From positions 558,001 through 622,000 of the forward strand of contig NZ_JACGZW010000001.1 of the NCBI RefSeq assembly GCF_014145675.1: DNA of 64,000 bases, written 5' to 3'. The notes below the pieces were generated by a model. It saw only the letters and a list, made by a program, of their open reading frames with translations. It was not told where the DNA came from and ran no database searches. Shown here in pieces: positions 17,265 through 26,043 of the stretch (positions are counted from its first letter, which is position 1; the number at the start of each line of letters is the position of its first letter). The position numbers and the translations under genes are program-made. This DNA comes from Amycolatopsis dendrobii. Its GTDB lineage: Bacteria > Actinomycetota > Actinomycetes > Mycobacteriales > Pseudonocardiaceae.

Positions 17265-19100
17265 GTGCGAAATAAGCACAGGCGGCACGGGTTGCGCCGC
17301 GTTTTCGGTGTCGTGATGGCAGGAACGCTGGCGATTCTGCCGCTGGCGGGCACTGCGACGGCACAAGCGGCACAACAGCAGGGGCAGCCGAAGGTGCTGC
17401 GGGTCGCGTTGACCACTGGTATCGACCACTTGAACCCGTTCACCGCCGGGCTCGCCGCGTCGACCCAGGTCGGCCGGTTCATCTACGAGTTCCTGACGAT
17501 CCCGTCGCAGGACAAGGCCGAGCCCGCCCCGGCGCTCGCCGAATCGTGGACGACCTCGCCGGACAAGCTGACCTGGACCTTCAAGATCCGCAAGGGCGCG
17601 AAGTGGTCCGACGGGCAGCCGGTCACCGCGAAGGACGCCGCGTTCACCTTCAACCGGATGCTCACCGACTCCACCGCGCGCACCGCGAACGGCAACTACG
17701 TCGCGAGCTTCGAATCGGTGAAGGCTCCGGACGACACGACGCTGGTGATCAAGACCAAGACCGTCCAGTCGTCGATGACCCTGCTCGACGTCCCGATCGT
17801 GCCCGAGCACGTGTGGTCGCAGATCAAGGACCTGAGCGATCCCAAGACCGACACGATCCCGGTCGTCGGCGTCGACGACGGGCCGTACCAGATCACCGAG
17901 TACAAGCAGAACGAATACGTCAAGTTCAAGGCCAACAAGAACTACTGGCGCGGCGCGCCCAAGGTCGACGAGCTGCAGCTGCTGGTGTTCAAGGACGTCG
18001 AGGCCGCGGTGAATGCCCTCAAGCAGGGCGAGGTCGACGTGATCAACCGGCTCACCCCGACCCAGTTCGACGCGCTCAAGGGCCAGCCGAACATCGAGCT
18101 GAACAAGGCCCCCGGCCGCCGCTACAACGCGCTCAACATCAACTTCGGCGTCCAGAACTCCGAGAACAAGCCGATCGGCAACGGCAACCCGGTGCTCAAG
18201 GACATCCGGCTGCGCCAGGCGATCGCCCAGTCGATCGACGTGAAGACGATCGTGGACAAGGTCGCGGGCGGCTACGCCCAGCCCGGCGGCGGCGTGATCC
18301 CGCCGATCTACTCGGCCTACCACTGGGATCCGGCGCCGGGGGAGGCGCGCAAGTTCGACCTCGCCGCCGCCAACGCCGCGCTCGACGCCGCCGGCTACCC
18401 GAAGGGCCAGGACGGCATCCGCACCGCGCCCGGCGGCGCCCGCCTCGAACTGCGGCTCACCGGACACGCGAACCGCGCGGGCGACCAGCGGCTCGCGCAG
18501 TACATCACCGGCTGGCTGCACGACATCGGCATCTCGGTGAAACAGGAACTCGTCTCCGACGACGAGCTGAACGACCGCACCAACGCGGGCAACTACGACC
18601 TCGCGATCTCCGGCTACGCGAACAACCCGGACCCGGACTACTCGCTGGCCCTGCACACCTGCGCCGCGCGGCCGAACGCCGAGGGCAAGGGCGCCACCAC
18701 CGACACGTTCTTCTGCGACCCGCAGTACGACGCCCTCTACGCCAAGCAACTCGCCGAAACCGACCCGGCCGTCCGCGCCGGCTACGTCAAGCAGGCCCAG
18801 GCGCGGCTCTACAGCCAGGCCGTGAACGTCGTCTACGACTACGACGACGCGCTCGAGGCCTACCGCTCCGACAAGTTCTCCTCGTTCGGCAAGCAGCCGC
18901 AGCCCGAGGGCTCGATCCTCGAGCAGACCGCCTACTGGGGCGTGTACGGTGCGGTCCCGGCCGACGCGTCGGCCGCGTCCTCGGACAGCGGTTCCGGCAC
19001 GACGGTGTGGATCGTCGTCGGCGCGGTGGCGCTCGTCGTGCTCGTGGGCGGCGGCATCGCGCTGTCCCGCCGCGGCAAATCCGCCGACGACCGGGAGTGA
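17265..19100 (+). CDS. Peptide ABC transporter substrate-binding protein with C-terminal TM anchor
   Basis: 611 aa, SBP_bac_5 (DppA/OppA cluster) fold, GTG start behind a G-rich ribosome site. A Sec signal (residues 1-36; RRVFGVVMAGTLAILPLAG) has no lipobox cysteine. The mature protein has the family start (LRVALTTGIDHLNPF), the AESWTTSPDKLTWTFKIRKGAKWSDGQP core and the C-lobe. Instead of a lipid anchor, a C-terminal membrane helix (about 577-600; WIVVGAVALVVLVGGGIAL) followed by SRRGKS would tether it. Extracytoplasmic. First gene of the ABC operon 17265-22840; a 21-bp hairpin separates it from the permease genes, which fits higher expression of the binding protein. Confidence 0.92.
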   Translation: MRNKHRRHGLRRVFGVVMAGTLAILPLAGTATAQAAQQQGQPKVLRVALTTGIDHLNPFTAGLAASTQVGRFIYEFLTIPSQDKAEPAPALAESWTTSPDKLTWTFKIRKGAKWSDGQPVTAKDAAFTFNRMLTDSTARTANGNYVASFESVKAPDDTTLVIKTKTVQSSMTLLDVPIVPEHVWSQIKDLSDPKTDTIPVVGVDDGPYQITEYKQNEYVKFKANKNYWRGAPKVDELQLLVFKDVEAAVNALKQGEVDVINRLTPTQFDALKGQPNIELNKAPGRRYNALNINFGVQNSENKPIGNGNPVLKDIRLRQAIAQSIDVKTIVDKVAGGYAQPGGGVIPPIYSAYHWDPAPGEARKFDLAAANAALDAAGYPKGQDGIRTAPGGARLELRLTGHANRAGDQRLAQYITGWLHDIGISVKQELVSDDELNDRTNAGNYDLAISGYANNPDPDYSLALHTCAARPNAEGKGATTDTFFCDPQYDALYAKQLAETDPAVRAGYVKQAQARLYSQAVNVVYDYDDALEAYRSDKFSSFGKQPQPEGSILEQTAYWGVYGAVPADASAASSDSGSGTTVWIVVGAVALVVLVGGGIALSRRGKSADDRE

Positions 19101-19140
19101 ATCCGATGTTCCGCCAGTCGCCTGCTCCGCCCCGGCGGCC

Positions 19141-19189
19141 CGGGAAGGAGTCCTTGCGGGAATCCAAGTCCCGCAAGGAGTCCTTCCCG
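19141..19189. terminator. Large intra-operon hairpin (attenuator-like)
   Basis: A 21-bp inverted repeat with one mismatch (arms 19141-19161 and 19169-19189, 7-nt loop) lies between the binding-protein gene and the first permease gene. Each arm contains the word AAGGAGTCCTT. It may stabilise the upstream mRNA or terminate part of the transcripts. No T-tract. Confidence 0.6.
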
Positions 19190-19242
19190 GCGCGCGAGTC
19201 CGTGCGGGGAACCCGGACCGTCCAGCGGAAGGGGAACCGCGG

Positions 19243-20271
19243 GTGAGCCAAGCTTTAGCCCCGGACCAGGCCTCGGTGCTCGCCGACCCCGACGAGCACC
19301 GGGGCGGGACCGGGACCCTCCGGTTCGTCCTCACGAAGATCGCCGAAGCCGCGGCCAGCGTGTTCCTGGTGATCGTCCTCGGGTTCTTCCTGTTCCGGCT
19401 GCTGCCCGGCGACCCGGTCGCGTTCATGGCCCGCGAACGGCCCACCGACCCCGGCCAGATCGCCGAACTGCGGGAACGGCTGGGCATCGACAAGCCCGTC
19501 CTGGCGCAGTTCGGGAACTACTTCGTCGGCCTGTTCCAAGGCGACTTCGGCGAGTCCTACATCGAACGCCGCCCGGTGCTGGACATGATCGGCGAACGGC
19601 TGTGGCCGACCGTGCTGCTCGTCGGCAGCGCGACCGTCCTGGCCGTCGCGCTCGGGCTGTGGCTGGGCGTTCGCGCGGCGTGGAAGCGCGACAGCTTCTT
19701 CGACCGCGCGCAGACCGGCATCGCGCTGACCTTCTGGTCGGTCCCGCAGTTCTGGCTCGGCCTGCTGCTGCTCGTGGCCACCAACGGGCTGTTCCCCAGC
19801 CGCGGCATGCACTCGCCCGACGCCGCGCCCGGATTCCTCGCGCAGAGCCTCGACGTGCTGCACCACCTGTTCCTGCCGTGCCTGACGCTGCTCGCGGTGT
19901 TCTACGCGCAGTACATGCTGGTCATGCGCTCATCGCTGCTGGGGGAGATGAACGCCGACTACCTCACCACCGCCCGCGCCAAAGGCCTGCGCGACGACCT
20001 CGTCCGGCGGCGGCACGCCGTCCCGAACGCGCTGCTGCCCACCGTGACGCTGATCTTCATGCAGTTCGGCATGGTGGTCGCCGGCGCGGTCACCGTCGAG
20101 GCGGTGTTCAGCTGGCCCGGACTCGGCCAGCTCACCTACGACGCGCTGCACGGCCCGGATCTTCCGGTGTTGCAAGGGGTTTTCATCGTCCTCGCCGGCG
20201 CCGTCGTCCTGATGAACCTGTTCGCGGAGCTGCTCTACCGCGTGCTCGACCCGAGGGTGCGTACCGCATGA
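19243..20271 (+). CDS. Peptide ABC transporter permease (DppB type)
   Basis: 342 aa. BPD_transp_1 permease with an N-terminal TM (about 27-47), the FRLLPGDPVAFM motif, five further membrane helices and the EAA-loop coupling segment TTARAKGLRDDLVRRRHAVPNALLP. It forms the inner-membrane channel with the following DppC-type permease. Start GTG 19243 is chosen from the GGAAGGGGA ribosome site about 8 nt upstream; the open frame runs further 5' through the hairpin region but has no matching homology. Overlaps the next gene by ATGA. Confidence 0.92.
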   Translation: MSQALAPDQASVLADPDEHRGGTGTLRFVLTKIAEAAASVFLVIVLGFFLFRLLPGDPVAFMARERPTDPGQIAELRERLGIDKPVLAQFGNYFVGLFQGDFGESYIERRPVLDMIGERLWPTVLLVGSATVLAVALGLWLGVRAAWKRDSFFDRAQTGIALTFWSVPQFWLGLLLLVATNGLFPSRGMHSPDAAPGFLAQSLDVLHHLFLPCLTLLAVFYAQYMLVMRSSLLGEMNADYLTTARAKGLRDDLVRRRHAVPNALLPTVTLIFMQFGMVVAGAVTVEAVFSWPGLGQLTYDALHGPDLPVLQGVFIVLAGAVVLMNLFAELLYRVLDPRVRTA

Positions 20272-21188
20272 CCGCCGCCACCGGAACCGCGAACGAAAGC
20301 GCCCGCGCGATCGCCTGGCGCCGCCGCCGCGCCGGAATCGCCCGCACCTGGCACGAATTCGCCACGCAGAAAGCCGCGCTCGCCGGGCTCTTCCTGCTCG
20401 CGCTCACCGTGCTGCTCGCCCTGGCGCTGCCGCTGATCAGCGACCCGAGCGGGCTCGACGTCACCCGCGTCACCGGCACACCGCTCAGCCCGCCCGACAG
20501 CCAGTTCTGGCTCGGCACCGACATCGACGGCCGCTCCGTGCTGCTGATGACGTTGTGGGGCACCAGGATCTCGCTGCTCGTCGGGTTCTGCGCCACCGTG
20601 CTCAGCGTGTTCATCGGCACCCTCATCGGGATCACCGCCGCGCACTTCGGCGGCTGGGTGTCGGCGATCCTGTTGCGGTTCACCGACTTCTTCCTCGTGC
20701 TGCCCTCGCTGGTGCTCGCGATCGCACTGTCGGCCGTGCTGCCGCGCGGGATCTGGACGATCGTGCTCGCCATCGGCGTCACCGCCTGGCCGAGCACCGC
20801 CCGGCTGGTCCGCGCGCAGACGCTCACCATCGAAAGCCGCCCCTACATCGAACGCGCCCGCGCGCTCGGCGGCGGCCACCTGCACGTCATCACGAAACAC
20901 GTGCTGCCCGGCGTCGCCCCGCTCGTGCTCGCCAACACCACCCTCGTGGTCGGCAACGCGGTCATCGCCGACGCCACCCTGTCGTTCCTCGGCGTCGGCG
21001 ACCCCACCGCGATCTCCTGGGGCGGCATGCTCGAAACCGCCCTCAACAACGGCGCGGTCACCCGCGGCGCCTGGTGGAACCTGCTCCCGCCGGGCATCGC
21101 GATCGTGGCCGTCGTCCTGATGTTCACCCTCGTCGGCCGCGGCCTCGAAACCGTGCTCAACCCGCGGCTCAAAGGACGGCACTCGTGA
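20268..21188 (+). CDS. Peptide ABC transporter permease (DppC type)
   Basis: 306 aa. N-terminal cytoplasmic segment, then about six membrane helices. DppC-family hallmarks are the extracytoplasmic WLGTDIDGRSVLLMTLWGTR segment and the EAA loop ERARALGGGHLHVITKHVLPGVAP. Pairs with the DppB-type permease. Start ATG overlaps the previous stop (ATGA), and its own stop overlaps the GTG of the ATPase gene (GTGA), so translation of all three is likely coupled. Confidence 0.93.
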   Translation: MTAATGTANESARAIAWRRRRAGIARTWHEFATQKAALAGLFLLALTVLLALALPLISDPSGLDVTRVTGTPLSPPDSQFWLGTDIDGRSVLLMTLWGTRISLLVGFCATVLSVFIGTLIGITAAHFGGWVSAILLRFTDFFLVLPSLVLAIALSAVLPRGIWTIVLAIGVTAWPSTARLVRAQTLTIESRPYIERARALGGGHLHVITKHVLPGVAPLVLANTTLVVGNAVIADATLSFLGVGDPTAISWGGMLETALNNGAVTRGAWWNLLPPGIAIVAVVLMFTLVGRGLETVLNPRLKGRHS

Positions 21189-22840
21189 CCGCGCTGCTCG
21201 AACTGAAAAACCTCGGCGTCACCTACCGCACCGGCGGCGGCGACGTCCCGGCCGTCCGCGGCGTGGACCTCCGGCTCGACGCGGGCGGCACGCTCGGCGT
21301 CGCGGGGGAGTCCGGCTCCGGCAAGTCCACCGTCGCGATGAGCGTGCTCCGGCTCCTGCCGCGCAGCGCGAAGATCACCGGCGAGGTCCTGCTCGAAGGC
21401 GAGGACGTCAACGAGATGCGCTGGGGCAGGCTGCGCGCGGTCCGCTGGGCCGAGGCGTCGGTCGTGTTCCAGGGCGCGATGCACGCGCTCAACCCGGTCC
21501 GCCGCGTCGGCGAGCAGATCGCCGAACCGATCCGGCTGCACGCGCCCGAGGGCAAGACCCCGTCCGAGGCGCAGGTGCGGGCACGCGTCACCGAACTGCT
21601 CGAACAGGTCGACCTGCCGCGCTCGCGGGCGGGCGCGTACCCGCACGAACTGTCCGGCGGCCAGAAACAGCGCGTGATGATCGCGATGGCGCTGGCCTGC
21701 GAACCGCGGCTGGTGATCGCCGACGAGCCGACGACGGCGCTCGACGTCATCGTGCAGGCCCAGGTGCTGTCCGTGCTGTCGAAGCTCGTCGCCGAACGCG
21801 GCATCGGGCTGGTCATGATCAGCCACGACCTGTCCGTGCTCGCCGCCACCTGCGAACGCATCGCGGTGATGTACGACGGCGAACTCGTCGAGGAACGCCC
21901 CAGCGCCGAGCTGATGTCCTCGCCGCGGCACGAACACAGCAAAGCGCTCGCCGCGGCGTTCCCGACGGTCGGCGACCCGGTCTCGCGCTACGCCCCGGCC
22001 ACCGCCACGCCGCTGCCGCCGGAACCGGAAGAGCGCGCCGGCTCCGAGGAAGACGCGCCGCTGCTCGCCGCCGAGAACCTGCACGTCACGTTCCGTGACC
22101 GCAAGGGCAAGCGGATCCACGCGGTCGACGGGGTGCACCTCGAGGTCCGCCGGGACGAGATCGTCGCGCTGGTCGGCCAGTCCGGCTCCGGCAAGACCAC
22201 CCTCGCCCGCACCCTGCTCGGCCTGCAGAAACCCGACTCCGGCACGGTCCGCTACGCGGGCAAGCCGGTGCCGTCGGGCGGGGCCGGGCTGCGCGCGTAC
22301 CGGCGGGAAGTCCAGCTCGTGCTCCAGGACCCGACGAGCGCGCTGAACCCGGCCCACACGGTGTACGAGGCGGTCGCGGAAGGCCCGCGCATCCACGGGC
22401 TGCCGAACGAACGCGACATCGTGCTCAGCGCCCTCGAATCCGCCGAACTGCGCCCTCCGGAGAAATACCTCGGCCGGCTCCCGCACGAGCTGTCCGGCGG
22501 CCAGCGCCAGCGCGTCGTCATCGCCGGGGCCCTCGCGCTCGAACCCTCGCTGCTGCTCGCCGACGAGCCGGTGGCCTCGCTGGACGCGTCCGTGCGCGGC
22601 GAAATCCTCGCGCTGCTGCTCCGGCTGCGCCGCCGGCTCGGCCTCTCCGCGCTCGTCATCACCCACGACCTCGGCCTGGCCTGGAACATCGCCGACCGGG
22701 TCGCGGTGATGTTCCGCGGCGAGCTCGTGGAAACCGGTACCGTCGAACAAGTCCTGCTCGACCCGCGGCACGAGTACACGAAGTCGCTGCTCGCGGCGCT
22801 CCCCGGCGGCACCGCGCAGCGGACCGCGGCCGACCGCTGA
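21185..22840 (+). CDS. Peptide ABC transporter ATPase, fused DppD-DppF
   Basis: 551 aa, two complete ABC domains in one chain. Domain 1: Walker A GESGSGKST (41-49), signature LSGGQKQR, Walker B LVIADEPTT, H-loop SHDLS. Domain 2 (from about residue 300): Walker A GQSGSGKTT, signature LSGGQRQR, Walker B LLLADEPVA, H-loop THDLG. Short oligopeptide-transporter C-terminal elements follow each domain (PRHEHSKALAAAFP, PRHEYTKSLLAALP). It powers the two permeases, so the operon is self-sufficient. GTG start overlaps the preceding stop. DppD-DppF fusions are common in actinobacteria. Confidence 0.94.
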   Translation: MTALLELKNLGVTYRTGGGDVPAVRGVDLRLDAGGTLGVAGESGSGKSTVAMSVLRLLPRSAKITGEVLLEGEDVNEMRWGRLRAVRWAEASVVFQGAMHALNPVRRVGEQIAEPIRLHAPEGKTPSEAQVRARVTELLEQVDLPRSRAGAYPHELSGGQKQRVMIAMALACEPRLVIADEPTTALDVIVQAQVLSVLSKLVAERGIGLVMISHDLSVLAATCERIAVMYDGELVEERPSAELMSSPRHEHSKALAAAFPTVGDPVSRYAPATATPLPPEPEERAGSEEDAPLLAAENLHVTFRDRKGKRIHAVDGVHLEVRRDEIVALVGQSGSGKTTLARTLLGLQKPDSGTVRYAGKPVPSGGAGLRAYRREVQLVLQDPTSALNPAHTVYEAVAEGPRIHGLPNERDIVLSALESAELRPPEKYLGRLPHELSGGQRQRVVIAGALALEPSLLLADEPVASLDASVRGEILALLLRLRRRLGLSALVITHDLGLAWNIADRVAVMFRGELVETGTVEQVLLDPRHEYTKSLLAALPGGTAQRTAADR

Positions 22841-22849
22841 CCGCGGCCC

Positions 22850-22885
22850 GCTCCGGGCGCGCGCCGAACCGGCCGCGCCCGGAGC
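22850..22885. terminator. GC-rich hairpin after ABC operon
   Basis: A perfect 12-bp stem (22850-22861 with 22874-22885) begins 10 nt after the ATPase stop and precedes the mannosyltransferase promoter. There is no T-tract. It is a probable operon terminator. Confidence 0.55.
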
Positions 22886-22930
22886 CCGCGCGGGGCCAGC
22901 CGACTGCACCCGGTAATCTTCTGGATCGAA

Positions 22931-24481
22931 ATGGCCACTACTATCGACGACGCGCAGCCGAACGCCGGCAGTCTCGACCGGCAGTTCCTGACGCCTTCGC
23001 GCTTCCCTTACCGGACCATCGCCATGGGCACGGTCGGGAGCGCCCTCCTCATGCTCGCCGCGCTCGGCGCGGGCGGCATCCTCATCCGCGACCCCGTCCT
23101 CGGCCACGGCCCGCTCTCGTGGGTCCGCTACGGCCACGGCCGGGCGCTCGCCAACGCGCTGCTCTACAGCGGCTTCGGCCTCGTCGTGTGGGCGTGGGTC
23201 CGGCTCGGCCGCTACGCGCTCGCCGGGCGCATCGGCAGCAAGCCGATCCTCATCGCCGCGCTGTGCTGGATGGCGCCGCTGATCGTGTCGCCGCCGCTGT
23301 TCACCCGCGACGTCTTCTCCTACCTCGGCCAGGGCGCGCAACTGCTCTACGGGCTCGACCCGTACGCCAACGGCCCCGCCGAACTGCCCGTGCTGCCGAA
23401 CGTCGTGCAGAACGTGCACCCGCTGTGGCAGACCACGCCCGCTCCGTACGGGCCGCTGTTCCTGCTGATCTCCAAGGGCATCGTCGCGATCACCCAGGAC
23501 CACATGATCGCCGGCGTCATTTTGACGCGGCTCGTCCTGCTCGTCGGGCTCGGCATGACGCTGTGGGCGCTGCCGCGGCTCGTCAAGCACCTCGGCGGGA
23601 AGCTCCCGGTCGCGCTGTGGGTCGCGGTCGCCAGCCCGATGATGGTCATCCACCTCTTCGGCGGCCCGCACAACGACCTGATGATGCTCGGCTTCCTCAC
23701 CATCGGCATGCTCGCCGCCCTCGAACGCAAGCACGTCGTCGCGGTCGTGCTCGTCACCATCGGCATGCTGATCAAGCCGACCGCCGCCGTCGCGCTCCCG
23801 TTCATGGTGTGGATGTGGGCCGCGGACATGAAGGGCCCGTCGAAGACGAAGAACTTCTTCAAGGCCGGGGCCGCGTCGGTCGGGCTGTTCCTGCCGGTGT
23901 TCGTCGTCGGCACCTGGGTCTCGCTCGGCTCGCTCAACCTCGGCTGGTGGTCCGGCCTCAAGGCCCCGCAGCTCATCACGAACTGGCTGAACTTCCCCAG
24001 CGGCATCGGCGAGGCGGTCTACAACCTCGTCCACCTCATCGCCAACGTCCAGCCCTCGCCGTTCGTCACCGTCGCCCGCGCCATCGCGATGGTCGGCCTC
24101 GTCGTGTTCGGCGTCCGCCAGTGGTGGCTCGCCCGCGGCGGCGGCAAGGAAGCCGTCTACCGCGCCGCGATCACCCTGCTGGCCGTCGCGATCCTCATGC
24201 CGCCGACGCTGCCCTGGTATCTCACCTGGGGCTTCGTGCTGATCTCCGCGTTCCCGTGGGAACGGCGGAACCTGTCGGCGATCGTGGCGATCTCGGTGTT
24301 CGTGACCCTCGTGTACTACCCGACGGGGGAGCAGGCGCTCTACGACTGGTGGTTCATCGCGATCGTCGTCGTGGTCAGCCTCTACGCCGCCGCGTCCCTG
24401 CTGCGCCCCGACCCGCTCGGGCTCGTCGCCGCGTGGCGGAAGAAGCCGAAGGACGAGGAGTTCCTCCCGAAGCAGTCGTGA
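22931..24481 (+). CDS. MptB-like polyprenol-phosphomannose-dependent alpha-1,6-mannosyltransferase
   Basis: 516 aa, GT-C glycosyltransferase with about 12 membrane helices. The first extracellular loop has the acidic catalytic motif TRDVFSYLGQG, followed by GLDPYANGP, the APYGPLFLLISKG segment, GGPHNDLMMLG and IKPTAAVALP, all features of the MptA/MptB family that extends the mannan core of lipomannan/lipoarabinomannan from polyprenyl-phosphomannose. Acts at the outer face of the plasma membrane. A TAATCT hexamer 11 nt upstream is a possible -10 with a very short leader. Single-gene unit closed by a strong hairpin that begins at its own stop codon. Confidence 0.88.
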   Translation: MATTIDDAQPNAGSLDRQFLTPSRFPYRTIAMGTVGSALLMLAALGAGGILIRDPVLGHGPLSWVRYGHGRALANALLYSGFGLVVWAWVRLGRYALAGRIGSKPILIAALCWMAPLIVSPPLFTRDVFSYLGQGAQLLYGLDPYANGPAELPVLPNVVQNVHPLWQTTPAPYGPLFLLISKGIVAITQDHMIAGVILTRLVLLVGLGMTLWALPRLVKHLGGKLPVALWVAVASPMMVIHLFGGPHNDLMMLGFLTIGMLAALERKHVVAVVLVTIGMLIKPTAAVALPFMVWMWAADMKGPSKTKNFFKAGAASVGLFLPVFVVGTWVSLGSLNLGWWSGLKAPQLITNWLNFPSGIGEAVYNLVHLIANVQPSPFVTVARAIAMVGLVVFGVRQWWLARGGGKEAVYRAAITLLAVAILMPPTLPWYLTWGFVLISAFPWERRNLSAIVAISVFVTLVYYPTGEQALYDWWFIAIVVVVSLYAAASLLRPDPLGLVAAWRKKPKDEEFLPKQS

Positions 24482-24518
24482 GTGTTGGCGCCGGTTCTCA
24501 CCGGCGCCAACACTCACG
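24477..24518. terminator. Bidirectional hairpin, perfect 18-bp stem
   Basis: Arms 24477-24494 and 24501-24518 with a 6-nt loop; the first arm includes the mannosyltransferase stop codon. It lies between convergent genes. No T-tract. Confidence 0.75.
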
Positions 24519-24523
24519 AGCCC

Positions 24524-25333
24524 CTACCTGCGGTCCGCGCGGTAGTTCCGGAACAGCAGGTACGTGTCGAGAATGTCCGCCGGATCGCTCTCCACCGACC
24601 GATAGATCCCCCACTTCGGCCGCACGTAGTCGCCCTGATCCGGCAGCTTCACCCCGGTCTTGGCACCCTGCGCGGCGATCGGCGCACCCGCACCGGCGCC
24701 GCTGCGGATCACGCACGCCGCCGCGCCCGCATCGCCCGGAGTGAGCGTCCACTCGACGCTGATCCACTTCTCCCGCAACGGAGCCAGCTTCGCCGCCGCG
24801 ATCGACGGGGAACCCGGATTCGCGTAGGCGCGAGCGGAAATCATCTCCACGCCGCCGTCCCGGACCAGATCGAGCGTCACCCACGGACCGTCGTTCGTCG
24901 CCGGGGTCTTCGTCTGGAAGATGTGCGTGAACCGGCTCGTCCCGTGCAGGCTCGCCGGAACGAACATCTCGTAGGACAGCTTCCACGTCTCGCCGTTGTG
25001 CATCTTCAGCGCGGAACCGTTCTGCACCATGCCCTTCGTCTCGGTCCGCTGCCGATCACCGCCGCCCGTGGTGTCGCGGTCGTCGCGCCAGATGTTGAAC
25101 CGGTAGTGATTCCCCTCCACCACCACGTACTTGCGGCCTGGGTGCAGACCGCCGCGATCCGCTTCGACGCCCTCGAACGCCTCCAGCCCGTCCTTCACCG
25201 GATCGGGATGCCACAACGGGCTCGCGGCGGTCGCGCGACGCGCCAGCGGACCGGTCAAGAACGGGACGGCGAGAGCTGATCCGGCGATCGTGCGCAGCGC
25301 CGTACGGCGCGGGAAACCAGGGGAATCCGGCAT
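24524..25333 (-). CDS. Tat-exported polysaccharide-lyase/heparin-lyase-like protein
   Basis: 269 aa. A twin-arginine signal (FPRRTALRTIAGSALAVPFL, with the hydrophobic core and cleavage near ATAAS) predicts export in folded form. The mature part has the beta-jelly-roll pattern of the heparin lyase I/alginate-lyase-like family: YRFNIWRDDRD, WKLSYEMFVPASL, FTHIFQTKTP, EWISVEW-like KWISVEWTLTPGD, and the closing PKWGIYRS with final strand LFRNYRADRR. Substrate not readable; glucuronan or other acidic glycans are typical of relatives. Start ATG 25333 behind AAAGG. Convergent with the mannosyltransferase. Confidence 0.75.
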   Translation of the reverse strand: MPDSPGFPRRTALRTIAGSALAVPFLTGPLARRATAASPLWHPDPVKDGLEAFEGVEADRGGLHPGRKYVVVEGNHYRFNIWRDDRDTTGGGDRQRTETKGMVQNGSALKMHNGETWKLSYEMFVPASLHGTSRFTHIFQTKTPATNDGPWVTLDLVRDGGVEMISARAYANPGSPSIAAAKLAPLREKWISVEWTLTPGDAGAAACVIRSGAGAGAPIAAQGAKTGVKLPDQGDYVRPKWGIYRSVESDPADILDTYLLFRNYRADRR

Positions 25334-25437
25334 CACGGGAGTGGCCTTTCCGAACAGGAACGAAAGGGGCACATCGGCCGGCGGCGTCGTACATCCGATG
25401 TCTAGCAGGTCAAAGGTAAGAGTCTTGCCGAACGGGG

Positions 25438-26043
25438 TCAAGCGTAGGCGCGGACGACCGTCCCCGTGCCGTCCGTTTCGACACAGTCCAGGTAGTGCCG
25501 CACCAATTCGTCCATCGGAATCGGCCGCATCCCCGGGAACTGCCCGCCGAACTCGTCCGCCGAATCGCCGACCATCGTCGGGCTGACCGCGTTGACCCGC
25601 ATCCCGCGCGGCAGCTCGATCGCCGCCGAGAGCACGAAACTGTGCAGCGCCCCGCTGATCACCCCGCCGCCGGTGACGTGCGGCCACGCCTCGTCGGCGA
25701 AAATCCCGGACGTCAGGGTGAACGACGCGCCGTCCGCCGCGTGGTGCTGCCCCTGCAGGACCAGCTCGACCTGCCCGTAGAACTTCGCGCGCATGTTCTC
25801 GTGCAGCTCCGCCGACGTCAGCTTCGCGAACTCGTCCAGCGCACCGTGCGCGGCGATGCTCACGACCGCGTCCACGGCTCCGACCTCGCGGTACATCGCC
25901 GCGATCGTCTCCGGCTCGGCCAGATCGACCCGCACCTCGCCCGACGCCCGCGCGGCCACGACGACCTCGTGCCCGCGCGACCGCAGCTCCGGCACCAGTC
26001 GTTTCCCGATCGTCCCGGCGCCGCCGACCACAAGAATTCTCAC
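25438..26043 (-). CDS. Short-chain dehydrogenase/reductase
   Basis: 201 aa. Rossmann NAD(P) motif VVGGAGTIGKRLV (residues 5-17) at the N-terminus, typical of small SDRs; the later catalytic region reads LTSGIFADEAWPHVTGGGVISGALHSFV, in which the usual YxxxK is not evident, so catalysis is uncertain. It then has the RVNAVSPTMVGDS segment following SDR beta6. GTG start at 26043 behind GGAGAGGG; it overlaps the stop of the upstream XRE regulator by 4 nt, so the regulator and enzyme are co-translated. Substrate unknown. Confidence 0.85.
   Translation of the reverse strand: MRILVVGGAGTIGKRLVPELRSRGHEVVVAARASGEVRVDLAEPETIAAMYREVGAVDAVVSIAAHGALDEFAKLTSAELHENMRAKFYGQVELVLQGQHHAADGASFTLTSGIFADEAWPHVTGGGVISGALHSFVLSAAIELPRGMRVNAVSPTMVGDSADEFGGQFPGMRPIPMDELVRHYLDCVETDGTGTVVRAYA

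Noticed and set aside
20843..24517. A 1224-codon minus-strand open frame across the ABC ATPase and mannosyltransferase genes
   Set aside because: It is antisense to two clearly assigned genes and has shadow composition (Asp/Glu/Arg-rich).
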